Origin: an uncultured Christensenella sp.
GTDB taxonomy: Bacteria; Bacillota; Clostridia; Christensenellales; Pumilibacteraceae
Direction of reading: 5' to 3'
Length of the DNA: 64,000 nt
Assembly: GCA_910578545.1 (NCBI GenBank)
Contig: CAJTPT010000003.1
Span: 1-64,000 of the forward strand
This document shows, piece after piece, positions 1 through 9,323 of the stretch. A program made the translations under genes and the position numbers. Below the pieces are notes generated by a model that was not told where the DNA came from, ran no database searches, and was given only the letters and a program-made list of their open reading frames with translations. Within the stretch, counting starts at the first letter, position 1. Every line of letters starts with the position of its first letter.

Positions 1-3000
1 CGATAAGCGCAACAAACAGTTCGTACGTGAGCGACGCAGTGCGGATACTGTACGGGACCGAGATAGAGAACTTAGTATACGGCAAGAGCGTGCTTACGTG
101 GGACGGACTGCTGCGAGCCGAAAGGTACGAGGTACGAGTAAACGAAGGCATGCCGCAAGAGGTGACAAAGGGACAGTTTAGTGCGGCCGTAACGCTTACC
201 GGCAAGACCAACGTGCTTTCGGTACGCATGTACGACGCCGACGGCAATGCGAGCGCATGGTCGTCTATTTCCGTCGACGCGTTCGAGATTAAGTTCGACG
301 CGCAAAGCGGTTTGCCTATCGGCAACTTTTACAAGGCGACGGGCGACCCGATTAATCTTCCTACGACCGAGCGTATCGGTTACACGTTTGCCAACTGGTA
401 CACCGACGTCGAAAACGGCAGAGCGTATACCGACCAAACCTTTAACGGCACGGCGGACATGACTTTGTACGCCCGTTGGTCGGCAAATACATATAAAGTA
501 ACTCTCAACTACGGCGAAGCCGGCGAGGGCGCTCAAGAAACCGCGGACATTCTTTACGGAAGCGACAGCTACACTCTTCCCGTGCCGCAAATCGTTGATA
601 AACACAAGGTCTTTATGGGGTGGAACGCCGCGCCCAACGGTGCGGGTACCGCGTATTCCGATTACAAGGGCAACGCTACTTCGACATGGAATAACGCTAC
701 AGACGAGCTTGTAATATACGCATACTATCTTCATGCGTTCGAGTTCGTTGCGGACGGAACTAACGGTTACGCCGTAAAGGCCGGTGCGGATATCAGTTCC
801 GTGGCGCATCTTATCATTCCCGAACAGTTCGAGGGTAAGCCCGTAATATCTATCGTAGACGACGCGTTTAAGGGCTACGTAAATCTTATAAGCGTAGCTA
901 TTCCCGATACCGTTTACAGCGTATCGTTGCTCGCGTTTGATAAGTGTACGGCGATTAAAAGCTTTGAGGTGTACACGACCGGCTTGAACGCCGCCCCCGT
1001 GCTCGGCTCGGACGACAACGGCGCGCTCGTGCTTAAAAACACCGACGGTACGGTGCAGTTGTTCTTAGTTCCCGCCGCATACGACGGCGAGGTGTTTACC
1101 GTAGCCGACGGCGTAACGTATATCGGCGCCGACGCGCTTAACGGCTTTAAGACGATAAATGAAATCCAAATCTCTTCGACTGTTACCGAGATTGCGGCAA
1201 GCGCGTTTATAGCATTGTCTTCGCTGACGACGGTGACATTCCTTCCCGCGCCCGAAGGCACGGATGACGCTTCGCTCACGATAAGCTCGACGGCGTTTGT
1301 AAACTGCACTAATATCACGACGTTCAATCTTCCCGCACGGCTTTCTGTCATCAAATCGGCGGGTGGCGCCAATCTCATGACCGATACGCCGACCTTCTTT
1401 ACGCAGTTTGCGCGGCTTGAAAAGATAAACGTCGAAGCAAAGGAAAACGCAACGCTCTCGTCCAACGAGGAGGGCTTCCTTTTGGACGCCGACGGCGACA
1501 CCATATTGTATTATCCGTCGGCGTCGACCGAAACCGAGTACGTTGTTCCGAATACCGTTTTGCACATCGGCAAAAACGCGTTTGACGGGTCGAAGGCGCC
1601 TGCTTCGACAGGGTCGAGCACGTCCAGGCATGCGCTTACGACGATTACCTTCCACGACCAAATGATGACGATAGGCGAGCGCGCGTTTTACAGAAGCAAT
1701 CTTACTACCGTCACGTTTAAGGCGGGCATGATCGTTGGCGGAAACATCACAATCGGCGCCGAAGCGTTTTACGGCTGTTCCAAGCTGACCTCGCTCATAT
1801 TTGAGGAAACGGGCGCGCTTAACGAAGCGGCGTACGAGTATGTTGCGACCGCAAGCTGTAACGTGGCGAGCATAGGCGAGCGTGCGTTTAGCGGCATTCG
1901 CGTAACAACTATAGTACTGCCGTCCACGCTTAACTTTATCCGCGACAACGCGTTCGGCTCGAATACGGTGCTTACTACAATAGACTTCAGTCACGTCAAT
2001 TCCTCGCTCGTTTTCGGCGACGGTATTTTCAGCGGCGCAACGGCGCTTACTTCGGTCGACATCACGCCTAACGTAGGCACCATGAGCTTTAAGTCTGTGT
2101 TTATGGGCTGCTCCAAGCTCGGCGCTATTTCGGTCGAGAACAACCCCAACTATTCGACGGACGCCGACGGACTCGTATACAACAACGCTCAGACCGAGCT
2201 GTTGTACGTTCCCGAGGGCGCAGTGCTAGGCGATTACACCGTTAAATCGACTGTCGCCAAGATAGGCGCCAATGTGTTTGAGTACAGAGAGGACCTCACC
2301 GGCGTCACTATCCCCGACAGTGTAACGATTATAGATAACTACGCGTTCCGCGGTTGCACCGCGCTTGAAACAGTTACTTTCTTAAACGAGGATTCAACCA
2401 ATCCCTTGACTCTCGGCGACTTCGCATTTAACGGCTGTTCGCTTCTTAAAGAAATCACTATTCCCAAGCGCGTAACCAAGCTGGGCAACAGCATATTTAC
2501 CGGCACTCGGCTGTCTGCGATTACTCTAAACGAGGGCTTGACCGAAATAGGCGAGCGCGCATTCGAGAACAATGCGTATATGTCCGAAATAGTTATCCCG
2601 AGCACCGTCGTAAAAATCGGCTCCCGCGCATTTATAGGCAGTGCGCTTACTAAGCTCACGTTTGCAAACGCGACCACACCTACCAATGTGGAAAAAATCT
2701 TCGGCGAAAGCGCGTTTGAACAATGTCTCGGACTCAAGAACGTGGTTTTGCCGGAGGGCTTGGCTTATATTCCCGCCTCGCTGTTTAATGGCTGTTCGGG
2801 GCTTTTGTCGGTAACGATTCCTACTACCGTCGGCAACTATCAAGACGGAAGCGATATGCTGTATGCGGTCGGGCAAGCCGCCTTCCAGGACTGTTCGAGC
2901 CTTACCGAGTTTGTTTGGACGGAAAACGGCACGCGCCCCGTATCGTTTGCGTACGCGTCGCTTGCACGGCTTACTTCCATGACGACGCTCAATCTTCCCG

Positions 3001-6000
3001 CACGCGTCGCCGCTTACTCGGGCAAGGGTAATTACGACCTGTTCCAGCAGGCAAAATCCAACGTTTACAGATATTCGGCTTGGACGAGTACGTCCAATAC
3101 AGTCACTGTGGATCCCGCGCCGTTCACGGCTATCCAAGTGGAAGAGGGCGGCGACGAGTTTTCGTCGTTTGACGGCGTGCTGTACACAGCCGGTATGAGG
3201 GAACTTATTTACTGCCCCGAAAAGTACGCGGGCAAAACAGGCGCCCTGTCCGGCAAGGAAAATACCCTTATCGTTTCCAAGAATGCGGCTACATTCCGTC
3301 CGCAGTCATTCCTTAATTGCAGTCTTATCAAGAATATCGAGTTCGAGCCCGCAGACGACAACTCGCCCGACTTTTACATGGACGACGTTACGACGTCGCC
3401 TATGCGCAACGGACTTGTTTTCGGCGGCTGTACTTCGCTTACTTCCATCACGTTCCCCGCCCGTCTTACAAAGCTCGGCGATTACGCGCTGTGGAGATCG
3501 GCGAGCGACAGAGATAATCAACAGCTTACTTCTATAGCGTTTGAGGAAGGCTGTAGGTTGAACGAGATAGGCGACGGCGTATTTACCTACAGCCTTATCA
3601 CCGAAATAGAATTGCCTGCGTCGCTGACAACGGTAGGCAACAATCCGTTTAACTCTTGTACCAAGCTCGAAACGATTTACGTGGACAGCAACGTAGAGCT
3701 GGAAACGGTTGCGAGCATAGGTAACGGCATGCCTGCAAATGCAAGTATAGTCGTAAAGGGCGAGGGCGGCAAGCTTGTCGTTCACTCGGGTATCATTTAC
3801 GGCAAAGATACTTTAACGTTGGGCGAGGGCGCCGCCGCCGTCGATTACACTGTGCTCAAGGCGCTCTTTGTTCCCAACAATATAGCGCAAGCCGAGTTGG
3901 AAATCCCCGCCAACGTGGTGGAAATCCCCGCCGGCGCGCACATGTTTGCCAACAATAAATCGCTTAAAGCAATCACCTTTGCCGTGCCCGAAGAGGGTGA
4001 GCCCGAATTGCCGCTTACCGTTGCGGCAAACGCGTTTGAAGGCTCGGGCATTACCGAAATAGTATTGCCTAAGCGCTTGACCGCGTTTAACGCCGGTCTG
4101 TTTAAAAACGCCAAGTCGCTTAAGACCGTAGGCTTCGAGGACGGATATGCGCTAAGCAATATTCCCGATTCCGCGTTTTACGGTTGCTCGGCGCTTGTAG
4201 GCGACGAAGAGGACGGAATAGCCCTTCCCGACTGTGTGACGTCGATTGCCGCTAACGCTTTCTACGGCTGTTCGGCGCTCAAAAAGCTTAAAATGGAATG
4301 CGTGACCTCGCTCGGCGACGGTGCGTTCCAAGGCTGTAAGCTTCTCGATACATTGGCTTTGCCGAACGGCACGCTTGCCGTTCCCGCCAACGTGTTTAAC
4401 GGCTGTTCTGCGCTCACCTCGGTGGATATTCCCGCAACGGTGACGGCAATCGGCGCGGGTGCGTTTAAGGGCACAGGCATAACTTCCGTAATAATCCCCG
4501 CAGGCGTGACGGCTATAGGCGCAAATGCATTTGAAAACTGCAAACAGCTTGTTACCGTTACGATAGGGGAAGAGGGCAGAGCCCCGTCGCTTGCTTCTAT
4601 AGGCGCCGCCGCGTTTAAGGGTTGTTCAAGCCTTAAGGGAAGTGAAACCGACGGCTTTGTAGTTCCCGCAAACGTCACGACCATAGGCGCCAATGCGTTT
4701 GAAAACTGCACGTCGCTTACGTTTGTTTCGATTACTAACTACGACGACGCCAATGCGTTTACGCAGATTTCCGCGTCGTTGTTTGCCGGCTGTACCTCGC
4801 TCGAAAAGGTGGCTATACCTACCTCGGGCAAGATAACGTTTATCGGCGCAAGCGCATTCTACAAATGCTCGAATCTCAGATTTATCGGCACTATAGTAAA
4901 GGGCGACGGCGACACCGTTACCGAAACCTACGGCTTGCCCGCAAGCGTATTGAGAATAGGCGTAAGCGCGTTTGAGGGTTGCCATCAGCTCGGCGAATTC
5001 GTGAAAAACGTCGACGAAGACGGCACGGTTACTTATACCAAGTCCAACGAGTCCATTCTTCCCGCCGCCTCCAAGGTTGCGGCAATAGGTCAAAAAGCGT
5101 TCTATGATTGCAGCTCGCTCGTAGTAATAGATCTTCCTTCAACGCTTGTCAATCTGGGCGCGACAAACGCTACGGCAACGAGCAACGGCACGGCAGTATC
5201 GTACTCGACCGACGCGTCGGTGTTTATCGGATGCACGTCGCTAACCACCGTTAATTTTGCGGCGACGATGTCGAGCTTTAAGATTATCGCAAAGAACACG
5301 TTTAAGGGGGCGACGGCGCTTACGGCTATTTCCATTCCGAGCGCGGTCACCACTATAAGCGAAAGCGCGTTTGAAAACTGCGCGGCGCTTGAAAGCGTGA
5401 CCTTTAACGGCACGGCTTTGGTGACTATTGCAAAGGCGGCGTTTAAGAGCAGCGGACTCAAGAGCTTTACTATGCCGAGCAAGGTGACTAAGCTCGGTAT
5501 CGCGTCCGGCACGCAAAAGGCTACGGACGACGCGCAAGTGTTTGCTAATTGCACATCGCTCGAAACGGTTGATTTTACCAATGCGGCTGCTACTTTTAAG
5601 ATAATCGCAAAAAATATGTTCTTGGATTGCGAAAATCTGAAAACGATTAACTTGAAGGCGACCATAACCACAATCGGTCCCAATGCTTTCCAGGGCTGTA
5701 ACAAAAAGCTCACTTCCGTCACCTTGGTAAATAGCGGCACGTTTACTCTAAACAATTACGCGTTTAAGGATTGTTCGTTGCTTAAAGAGGTAGTAACAAG
5801 CGGAACGGGCGCTATCACGTTGAATACAGGCGTGTTTGAGGGCTGTCATCCCCAAATCTCGTTTGTGTCCGCCAATCATCAGCGCGAGCCGGACGGCGGT
5901 CTGTACCAGATTGTGGAAAACGCCGACGGCACTATAAAGACCAAGACCCTTTTGGGTTACTATGGCGCCGCCGAAACGTACTACATCGACGACGATACGA

Positions 6001-7757
6001 CCAATATATCCAACAAGGCGTTCTACGGCAATACCACGCTTGAAACGCTGTATGTTCCTGCGTCCATGGTTACGATCGGAACCAACGCGTTTGAAAAATG
6101 CTCGGCGCTTAATAAGGTCGTGTTCGGCTACGTCAAGCCGAGCGAGGACGGAAGCGAGGTTACCGCTCCCGCCGCGCAGACGGTGATTGGCAACAACGCT
6201 TTCCTTAATTGTACAGCTCTTGCCGAGCTTGATTTGACCGGAGTCAAGTCTATCGGTTCGAGCGCGTTTAAGGGATGTACGGCGCTCAAGGGCGATGTTA
6301 CCGACGGACTTGTTATTCCGTCTTCCGTCACTACGCTTAACAGCAATGTATTCGAGGGTAGCGGCGTTGTTAAGGTTACTATCAACGCAACGCTCAGCGG
6401 ATCGTGGAGTAACTGGTTCCTCAACTGCTTATCCCTTACTACCGTTCATATCGGCAAAAATGTAGGCAAGCTTAGCGGAAGCAACTTTAAGGGTTGTAGC
6501 GCCCTTACTGCCGTAACATTTGCCGAGAACTGTGCGCTTACCACGATAGGCGCAAGCATGTTCGAGGGTTGCGCTAAGCTTGCTGCAATAAACTTCGATA
6601 ATTGCGTCAATCTTACCGCAACGGGCTTGGGCGAAAAGGCGTTTTTGGGTTGCACCGCTCTTAAAACGATAAAGATTCCCGACGGCGTAACTACTCTTCA
6701 CAGAAACACCTTCCAGGGTTGTACCGGCATAGAGGAAGTCAATCTTAACAACGTAACGACGTTCTCGGGATATGTATACATGTTATACGGCAACGAGAAG
6801 GTCAAGTTTAAAAAGTCGGACGCCAATACGACGCTTATATTATCCGACGATAACACAATGATTAGCTTAAACGTCGACGGCGGCGGTATATCCTTTATTT
6901 ACGGACGACCCGACAGCAACGGCGTGCTCACCGTGCCTAACGGCGTAACGGAAATTGCCGCATACGCATTTAGTGACAACCCGACGTTCCGCGGCGTTAC
7001 TGCAATAGAGGGCTTTATTATGCCTGTTGAGGTCGTACTTCCCGATAGTGTAAAATCTATACGAAGCAACGCGTTTGCATACAGCAAGGTGCAAACTATC
7101 AATCTTCAAAACGTGACATGGATTGACGAATATGCGTTTACCTATTCGGCGATAACCACGTTTACTCTCAACACGACCGAAAACGTATTTATTTTCCAAA
7201 AGGCATTCCAAAACTGTACCTCGCTTACGGGCAAGATTGTAATTCCCGATACAGTCATATTTAACGGTACACAGCACTTTAACTTGACCGGAATTACCGA
7301 GCTCGAGTTTAACGCCAAACTTGTTTGGACGGGAACGTTGCCCAACGGCAATACAGGAGACGAAACGAAGACCGGCGGCATTACCGATATATTCAGCAGC
7401 TGTTCGTCGCTTGCAACCGTTACAATAGGGCATGGCGTTACGAGGATACCTAACAATATGTTTGTCAACTGCGGCGCGCTTGCATCTGATATAGTTATTC
7501 CGGATTCGGTGGTATATATCGGTACTTACGCATTCCAAAACTGCACGCTGCTCAAAAACGTTTACGTTTACGGTACTGTTACTACCATAGGCGGTAATGC
7601 GTTCAGCGGTTGGTCTGCCGCCAACGGACAGACGATACATGTAATCGGCGCTTCGGCAAAGCCCTCGGGTTGGTACAACTCTTGGATACCTACCGCGCAG
7701 GCTAACACCGGGCTTGTCGAGTGGGATTGCAGACACTCCGTCGGCACTGACGCCTAA
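1..7757 (+). CDS. Giant BspA-type LRR surface protein (5' end outside window)
   Basis: The reading frame is open to the left edge of the window, so the true start, and presumably a signal peptide, lies upstream. A GTG at 27 is the first possible start inside the window but is probably internal. The visible 2576 residues begin with an FN3-like segment (about 1-85). Two Listeria/Bacteroides InlB B-repeat-like units follow (about 85-235, with aromatic-G-W and LYARW ends). The rest is about a hundred 22-25-residue BspA (LRR_5) units of the form I-x-x-x-A-F-x-G-C-x-x-L-x-x-V-x-I-P. Islands of the type 'NPxYSTDADGLVYNN' interrupt them near residues 470, 710 and 1045. The C-terminus ends without LPxTG or a membrane helix, so attachment must be N-terminal or absent. 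BspA-like proteins are cell-surface adhesins or binding proteins; the ligand here is unknown. Confidence 0.9.
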   Translation, partial: ISATNSSYVSDAVRILYGTEIENLVYGKSVLTWDGLLRAERYEVRVNEGMPQEVTKGQFSAAVTLTGKTNVLSVRMYDADGNASAWSSISVDAFEIKFDAQSGLPIGNFYKATGDPINLPTTERIGYTFANWYTDVENGRAYTDQTFNGTADMTLYARWSANTYKVTLNYGEAGEGAQETADILYGSDSYTLPVPQIVDKHKVFMGWNAAPNGAGTAYSDYKGNATSTWNNATDELVIYAYYLHAFEFVADGTNGYAVKAGADISSVAHLIIPEQFEGKPVISIVDDAFKGYVNLISVAIPDTVYSVSLLAFDKCTAIKSFEVYTTGLNAAPVLGSDDNGALVLKNTDGTVQLFLVPAAYDGEVFTVADGVTYIGADALNGFKTINEIQISSTVTEIAASAFIALSSLTTVTFLPAPEGTDDASLTISSTAFVNCTNITTFNLPARLSVIKSAGGANLMTDTPTFFTQFARLEKINVEAKENATLSSNEEGFLLDADGDTILYYPSASTETEYVVPNTVLHIGKNAFDGSKAPASTGSSTSRHALTTITFHDQMMTIGERAFYRSNLTTVTFKAGMIVGGNITIGAEAFYGCSKLTSLIFEETGALNEAAYEYVATASCNVASIGERAFSGIRVTTIVLPSTLNFIRDNAFGSNTVLTTIDFSHVNSSLVFGDGIFSGATALTSVDITPNVGTMSFKSVFMGCSKLGAISVENNPNYSTDADGLVYNNAQTELLYVPEGAVLGDYTVKSTVAKIGANVFEYREDLTGVTIPDSVTIIDNYAFRGCTALETVTFLNEDSTNPLTLGDFAFNGCSLLKEITIPKRVTKLGNSIFTGTRLSAITLNEGLTEIGERAFENNAYMSEIVIPSTVVKIGSRAFIGSALTKLTFANATTPTNVEKIFGESAFEQCLGLKNVVLPEGLAYIPASLFNGCSGLLSVTIPTTVGNYQDGSDMLYAVGQAAFQDCSSLTEFVWTENGTRPVSFAYASLARLTSMTTLNLPARVAAYSGKGNYDLFQQAKSNVYRYSAWTSTSNTVTVDPAPFTAIQVEEGGDEFSSFDGVLYTAGMRELIYCPEKYAGKTGALSGKENTLIVSKNAATFRPQSFLNCSLIKNIEFEPADDNSPDFYMDDVTTSPMRNGLVFGGCTSLTSITFPARLTKLGDYALWRSASDRDNQQLTSIAFEEGCRLNEIGDGVFTYSLITEIELPASLTTVGNNPFNSCTKLETIYVDSNVELETVASIGNGMPANASIVVKGEGGKLVVHSGIIYGKDTLTLGEGAAAVDYTVLKALFVPNNIAQAELEIPANVVEIPAGAHMFANNKSLKAITFAVPEEGEPELPLTVAANAFEGSGITEIVLPKRLTAFNAGLFKNAKSLKTVGFEDGYALSNIPDSAFYGCSALVGDEEDGIALPDCVTSIAANAFYGCSALKKLKMECVTSLGDGAFQGCKLLDTLALPNGTLAVPANVFNGCSALTSVDIPATVTAIGAGAFKGTGITSVIIPAGVTAIGANAFENCKQLVTVTIGEEGRAPSLASIGAAAFKGCSSLKGSETDGFVVPANVTTIGANAFENCTSLTFVSITNYDDANAFTQISASLFAGCTSLEKVAIPTSGKITFIGASAFYKCSNLRFIGTIVKGDGDTVTETYGLPASVLRIGVSAFEGCHQLGEFVKNVDEDGTVTYTKSNESILPAASKVAAIGQKAFYDCSSLVVIDLPSTLVNLGATNATATSNGTAVSYSTDASVFIGCTSLTTVNFAATMSSFKIIAKNTFKGATALTAISIPSAVTTISESAFENCAALESVTFNGTALVTIAKAAFKSSGLKSFTMPSKVTKLGIASGTQKATDDAQVFANCTSLETVDFTNAAATFKIIAKNMFLDCENLKTINLKATITTIGPNAFQGCNKKLTSVTLVNSGTFTLNNYAFKDCSLLKEVVTSGTGAITLNTGVFEGCHPQISFVSANHQREPDGGLYQIVENADGTIKTKTLLGYYGAAETYYIDDDTTNISNKAFYGNTTLETLYVPASMVTIGTNAFEKCSALNKVVFGYVKPSEDGSEVTAPAAQTVIGNNAFLNCTALAELDLTGVKSIGSSAFKGCTALKGDVTDGLVIPSSVTTLNSNVFEGSGVVKVTINATLSGSWSNWFLNCLSLTTVHIGKNVGKLSGSNFKGCSALTAVTFAENCALTTIGASMFEGCAKLAAINFDNCVNLTATGLGEKAFLGCTALKTIKIPDGVTTLHRNTFQGCTGIEEVNLNNVTTFSGYVYMLYGNEKVKFKKSDANTTLILSDDNTMISLNVDGGGISFIYGRPDSNGVLTVPNGVTEIAAYAFSDNPTFRGVTAIEGFIMPVEVVLPDSVKSIRSNAFAYSKVQTINLQNVTWIDEYAFTYSAITTFTLNTTENVFIFQKAFQNCTSLTGKIVIPDTVIFNGTQHFNLTGITELEFNAKLVWTGTLPNGNTGDETKTGGITDIFSSCSSLATVTIGHGVTRIPNNMFVNCGALASDIVIPDSVVYIGTYAFQNCTLLKNVYVYGTVTTIGGNAFSGWSAANGQTIHVIGASAKPSGWYNSWIPTAQANTGLVEWDCRHSVGTDA

Positions 7758-7778
7758 CAAATACGTCAATCGTTTTTT

Positions 7779-7819
7779 ACCCCTTTTGTCCTGCCTCGAG
7801 AAAGGAACGGCAAAGGGGT
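7779..7819 (+). other. Inverted repeat after the giant LRR gene
   Basis: ACCCCTTT at 7779-7786 pairs with AAAGGGGT at 7812-7819. It lies 22 bases after the stop codon. No T-run follows the right arm, so it is at best a weak or Rho-assisted terminator or an mRNA 3' stabiliser. Confidence 0.35.
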
Positions 7820-7899
7820 TAAATCGTTTCGGTAAAGATATTTACGTAAATTTGTCAACAAAAATATACAGTCGGCATAAAACAAATTAAAGTAAATGC

Positions 7900-7928
7900 T
7901 TGACAGTGCACAAATTATGTGCTAAAAT
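7900..7928 (+). promoter_or_regulatory. SigA-type promoter of the MoxR/VWA operon
   Basis: TTGACA at 7900-7905 and TAAAAT at 7923-7928 are separated by 17 bp. The spacer contains a small inverted repeat, GCACA (7908-7912) and TGTGC (7918-7922), which could be a repressor site. Transcription should start near 7935. Confidence 0.75.
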
Positions 7929-7944
7929 ATCAAAAAGTGACAAA

Positions 7945-7980
7945 GGCGTCGCAATTCTTTTTGCGATGTCTTTTTATTTT
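7945..7980 (+). terminator. Intrinsic terminator inside the operon leader (attenuator candidate)
   Basis: GGCGTCGCAA (7945-7954) pairs with TTGCGATGTC (7961-7970), a 10-bp stem with two G-U pairs and a 6-nt loop. TTTTTATTTT follows at once. It sits only about 10 nt downstream of the predicted transcription start and 45 nt before the first gene, so it would end most transcripts unless the stem is prevented from forming. Confidence 0.6.
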
Positions 7981-8024
7981 AAAAGTCGGGATATTGTTTA
8001 TGCTCGACGAGGAGGGCATGGGTC

Positions 8025-9170
8025 ATGCAAAGAAATCCATTATTCAAAAAATATCAACGAAAGCTTATAGTCGAAGCGGTTATCAAATCGCTTATGATTG
8101 CGGCCAATATCGCGTTTGGCGCGGCGGCGGTTATTGCTTTTTCGTTTTGGTTTTCTTCGGTTAACGGAACGTGGTATGCGGTAGGCGCTATGCTCGTGCT
8201 GCTCGTCGGACTCACGCCCGTATTTTACTTTCTTAAATACCGCCCGACCGACGCCGATATTGCGCGCAGGTTGGATAGGCTCGGTTTGGAAGAGCGTATG
8301 ATAACCATGACGGAGCTCGAGGGCGACAGCTCGTACCTTGCTCGCCGTCAGGCGGACGACGCCGCGACCACGCTTAACTCTGGCGCCGTAAAAGGTGCGC
8401 TCGCTATAGCGATATCCGGTCTCATGGCAATACCGCTTGCCGCAACCGCTGTTATTGGCGGCGGAATGGTGACTGTGGGCTTTCTTTCCGAGGCGAACGT
8501 CATTCGCAGCGGTAACGAGGTTTTGGAAGGCATTTTCAATCCTGAGGACGAACAGTACTATACCGTAAAGTATATAACCATGGGCGTTTCCGGCAACGGC
8601 ATGCTCGACATGCAATTAGAGGAAGGCGTCGGTATGATAGAGGGCAACGAGGAACAGATCGTTGCGTACGGCGGCGGCGCTACGCCCGTTTTGGCTGTGG
8701 GCGACGATGAATGGACGTTCCTGTATTGGAGCGACCAGTCGACCGACCCTTACCGCGAGGATATAGAAATCGTTGCGGACGGCAATAATTCCGAGCTCGA
8801 CGAACAGGGCAACGTGGTAGTTACCTATTATGCATTCTTTATGCAGGTAGATCCCGACAGCGGCGAAGATGGCGACCCGCAAGAGGGTGAAGGCGACCCG
8901 CAAGAGGGCGATAATCCTTCCGACGCTCCGCCCGAAGGCGACCAAGAGCCCGATCAAGAGCAAAGCGGCTCTCAGTCCGGCGACGACGGCGGCGACGACG
9001 GCGGCGGCTCGTATGACACCGACAAGGACAAAATAATCGACGGCGACAGAGATTACCACGAGGCTTACGACAAGTATTACGAGGAAGCCATGGAAATGCT
9101 CGAGAACGGCGAGGACGTGCCCGACTACATCAAGGAGATAGTAAAAGACTATTTCGGCATTATTATCTAA
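8025..9170 (+). CDS. Membrane protein with acidic C-terminal tail, first gene of MoxR/VWA operon
   Basis: I do not recognise a named family. The 381-aa protein has hydrophobic segments at about 20-45, 50-70 and 123-150. A cytosolic-looking segment between the second and third contains the motif ARRLDRLGLEERM. An extracellular-looking domain follows (about 165-280), whose second half resembles an InlB-type module (LYWSDQSTDP). Then comes a very acidic, Gly/Pro/Gln-rich linker with a tandem GDPQEGE repeat (about 282-330) and a charged helical C-terminus. AGGAGGG at 8010-8016 lies 8 nt before the ATG and fixes the start. Its place ahead of moxR suggests a membrane partner of the ATPase, but that is inferred from context only. 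Confidence 0.8.
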   Translation: MQRNPLFKKYQRKLIVEAVIKSLMIAANIAFGAAAVIAFSFWFSSVNGTWYAVGAMLVLLVGLTPVFYFLKYRPTDADIARRLDRLGLEERMITMTELEGDSSYLARRQADDAATTLNSGAVKGALAIAISGLMAIPLAATAVIGGGMVTVGFLSEANVIRSGNEVLEGIFNPEDEQYYTVKYITMGVSGNGMLDMQLEEGVGMIEGNEEQIVAYGGGATPVLAVGDDEWTFLYWSDQSTDPYREDIEIVADGNNSELDEQGNVVVTYYAFFMQVDPDSGEDGDPQEGEGDPQEGDNPSDAPPEGDQEPDQEQSGSQSGDDGGDDGGGSYDTDKDKIIDGDRDYHEAYDKYYEEAMEMLENGEDVPDYIKEIVKDYFGIII

Positions 9171-9187
9171 TTACACAACAAATAAAC

Positions 9188-9216
9188 AAATCGTTTTATC
9201 AAAAGCGGCGATTTTT
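9188..9216 (+). terminator. Weak terminator-like hairpin between first gene and moxR
   Basis: AAATCG (9188-9193) pairs with CGATTT (9209-9214), the inner TTTT/AAAA can also pair, and a short T-run follows. It is imperfect. It may lower rather than stop read-through from the first gene. Confidence 0.35.
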
Positions 9217-9221
9217 CGGTT

Positions 9222-9263
9222 GCAACACCTCGAGTTCGGACAAAATCCGGCTCGGGGTTGTGC
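9222..9263 (+). other. Nested hairpin in the leader of moxR
   Basis: A long imperfect stem (GCAacACCTCGAG with CTCGGGGTtgTGC) encloses an inner CGGA-caaaa-TCCG hairpin. No T-run follows, so it is not a standard terminator. It lies about 60 nt upstream of the moxR start and could be a processing or mRNA-stability element. Confidence 0.4.
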
Positions 9264-9323
9264 CGTATAAACGGGTGCCTTTAGATAGACGGTATCAAAC
9301 ACTTTTCCGAGGAGGATGGAAAA

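Noticed and set aside
2300..7600. CRISPR-like regular DNA repeats
   Set aside because: The spacing of about 66-75 bp is the coding footprint of LRR units; no constant direct repeat or unique spacers exist.
72..7769. Long open frames on the minus strand under the giant LRR gene (up to about 300 codons)
   Set aside because: They follow the codon periodicity and repeats of the plus-strand gene, have no ribosome sites and give basic, low-complexity translations.
7779..7819. Intrinsic terminator after the giant LRR gene
   Set aside because: The stem is present but no T-run follows on either strand, so I list it only as an inverted repeat.
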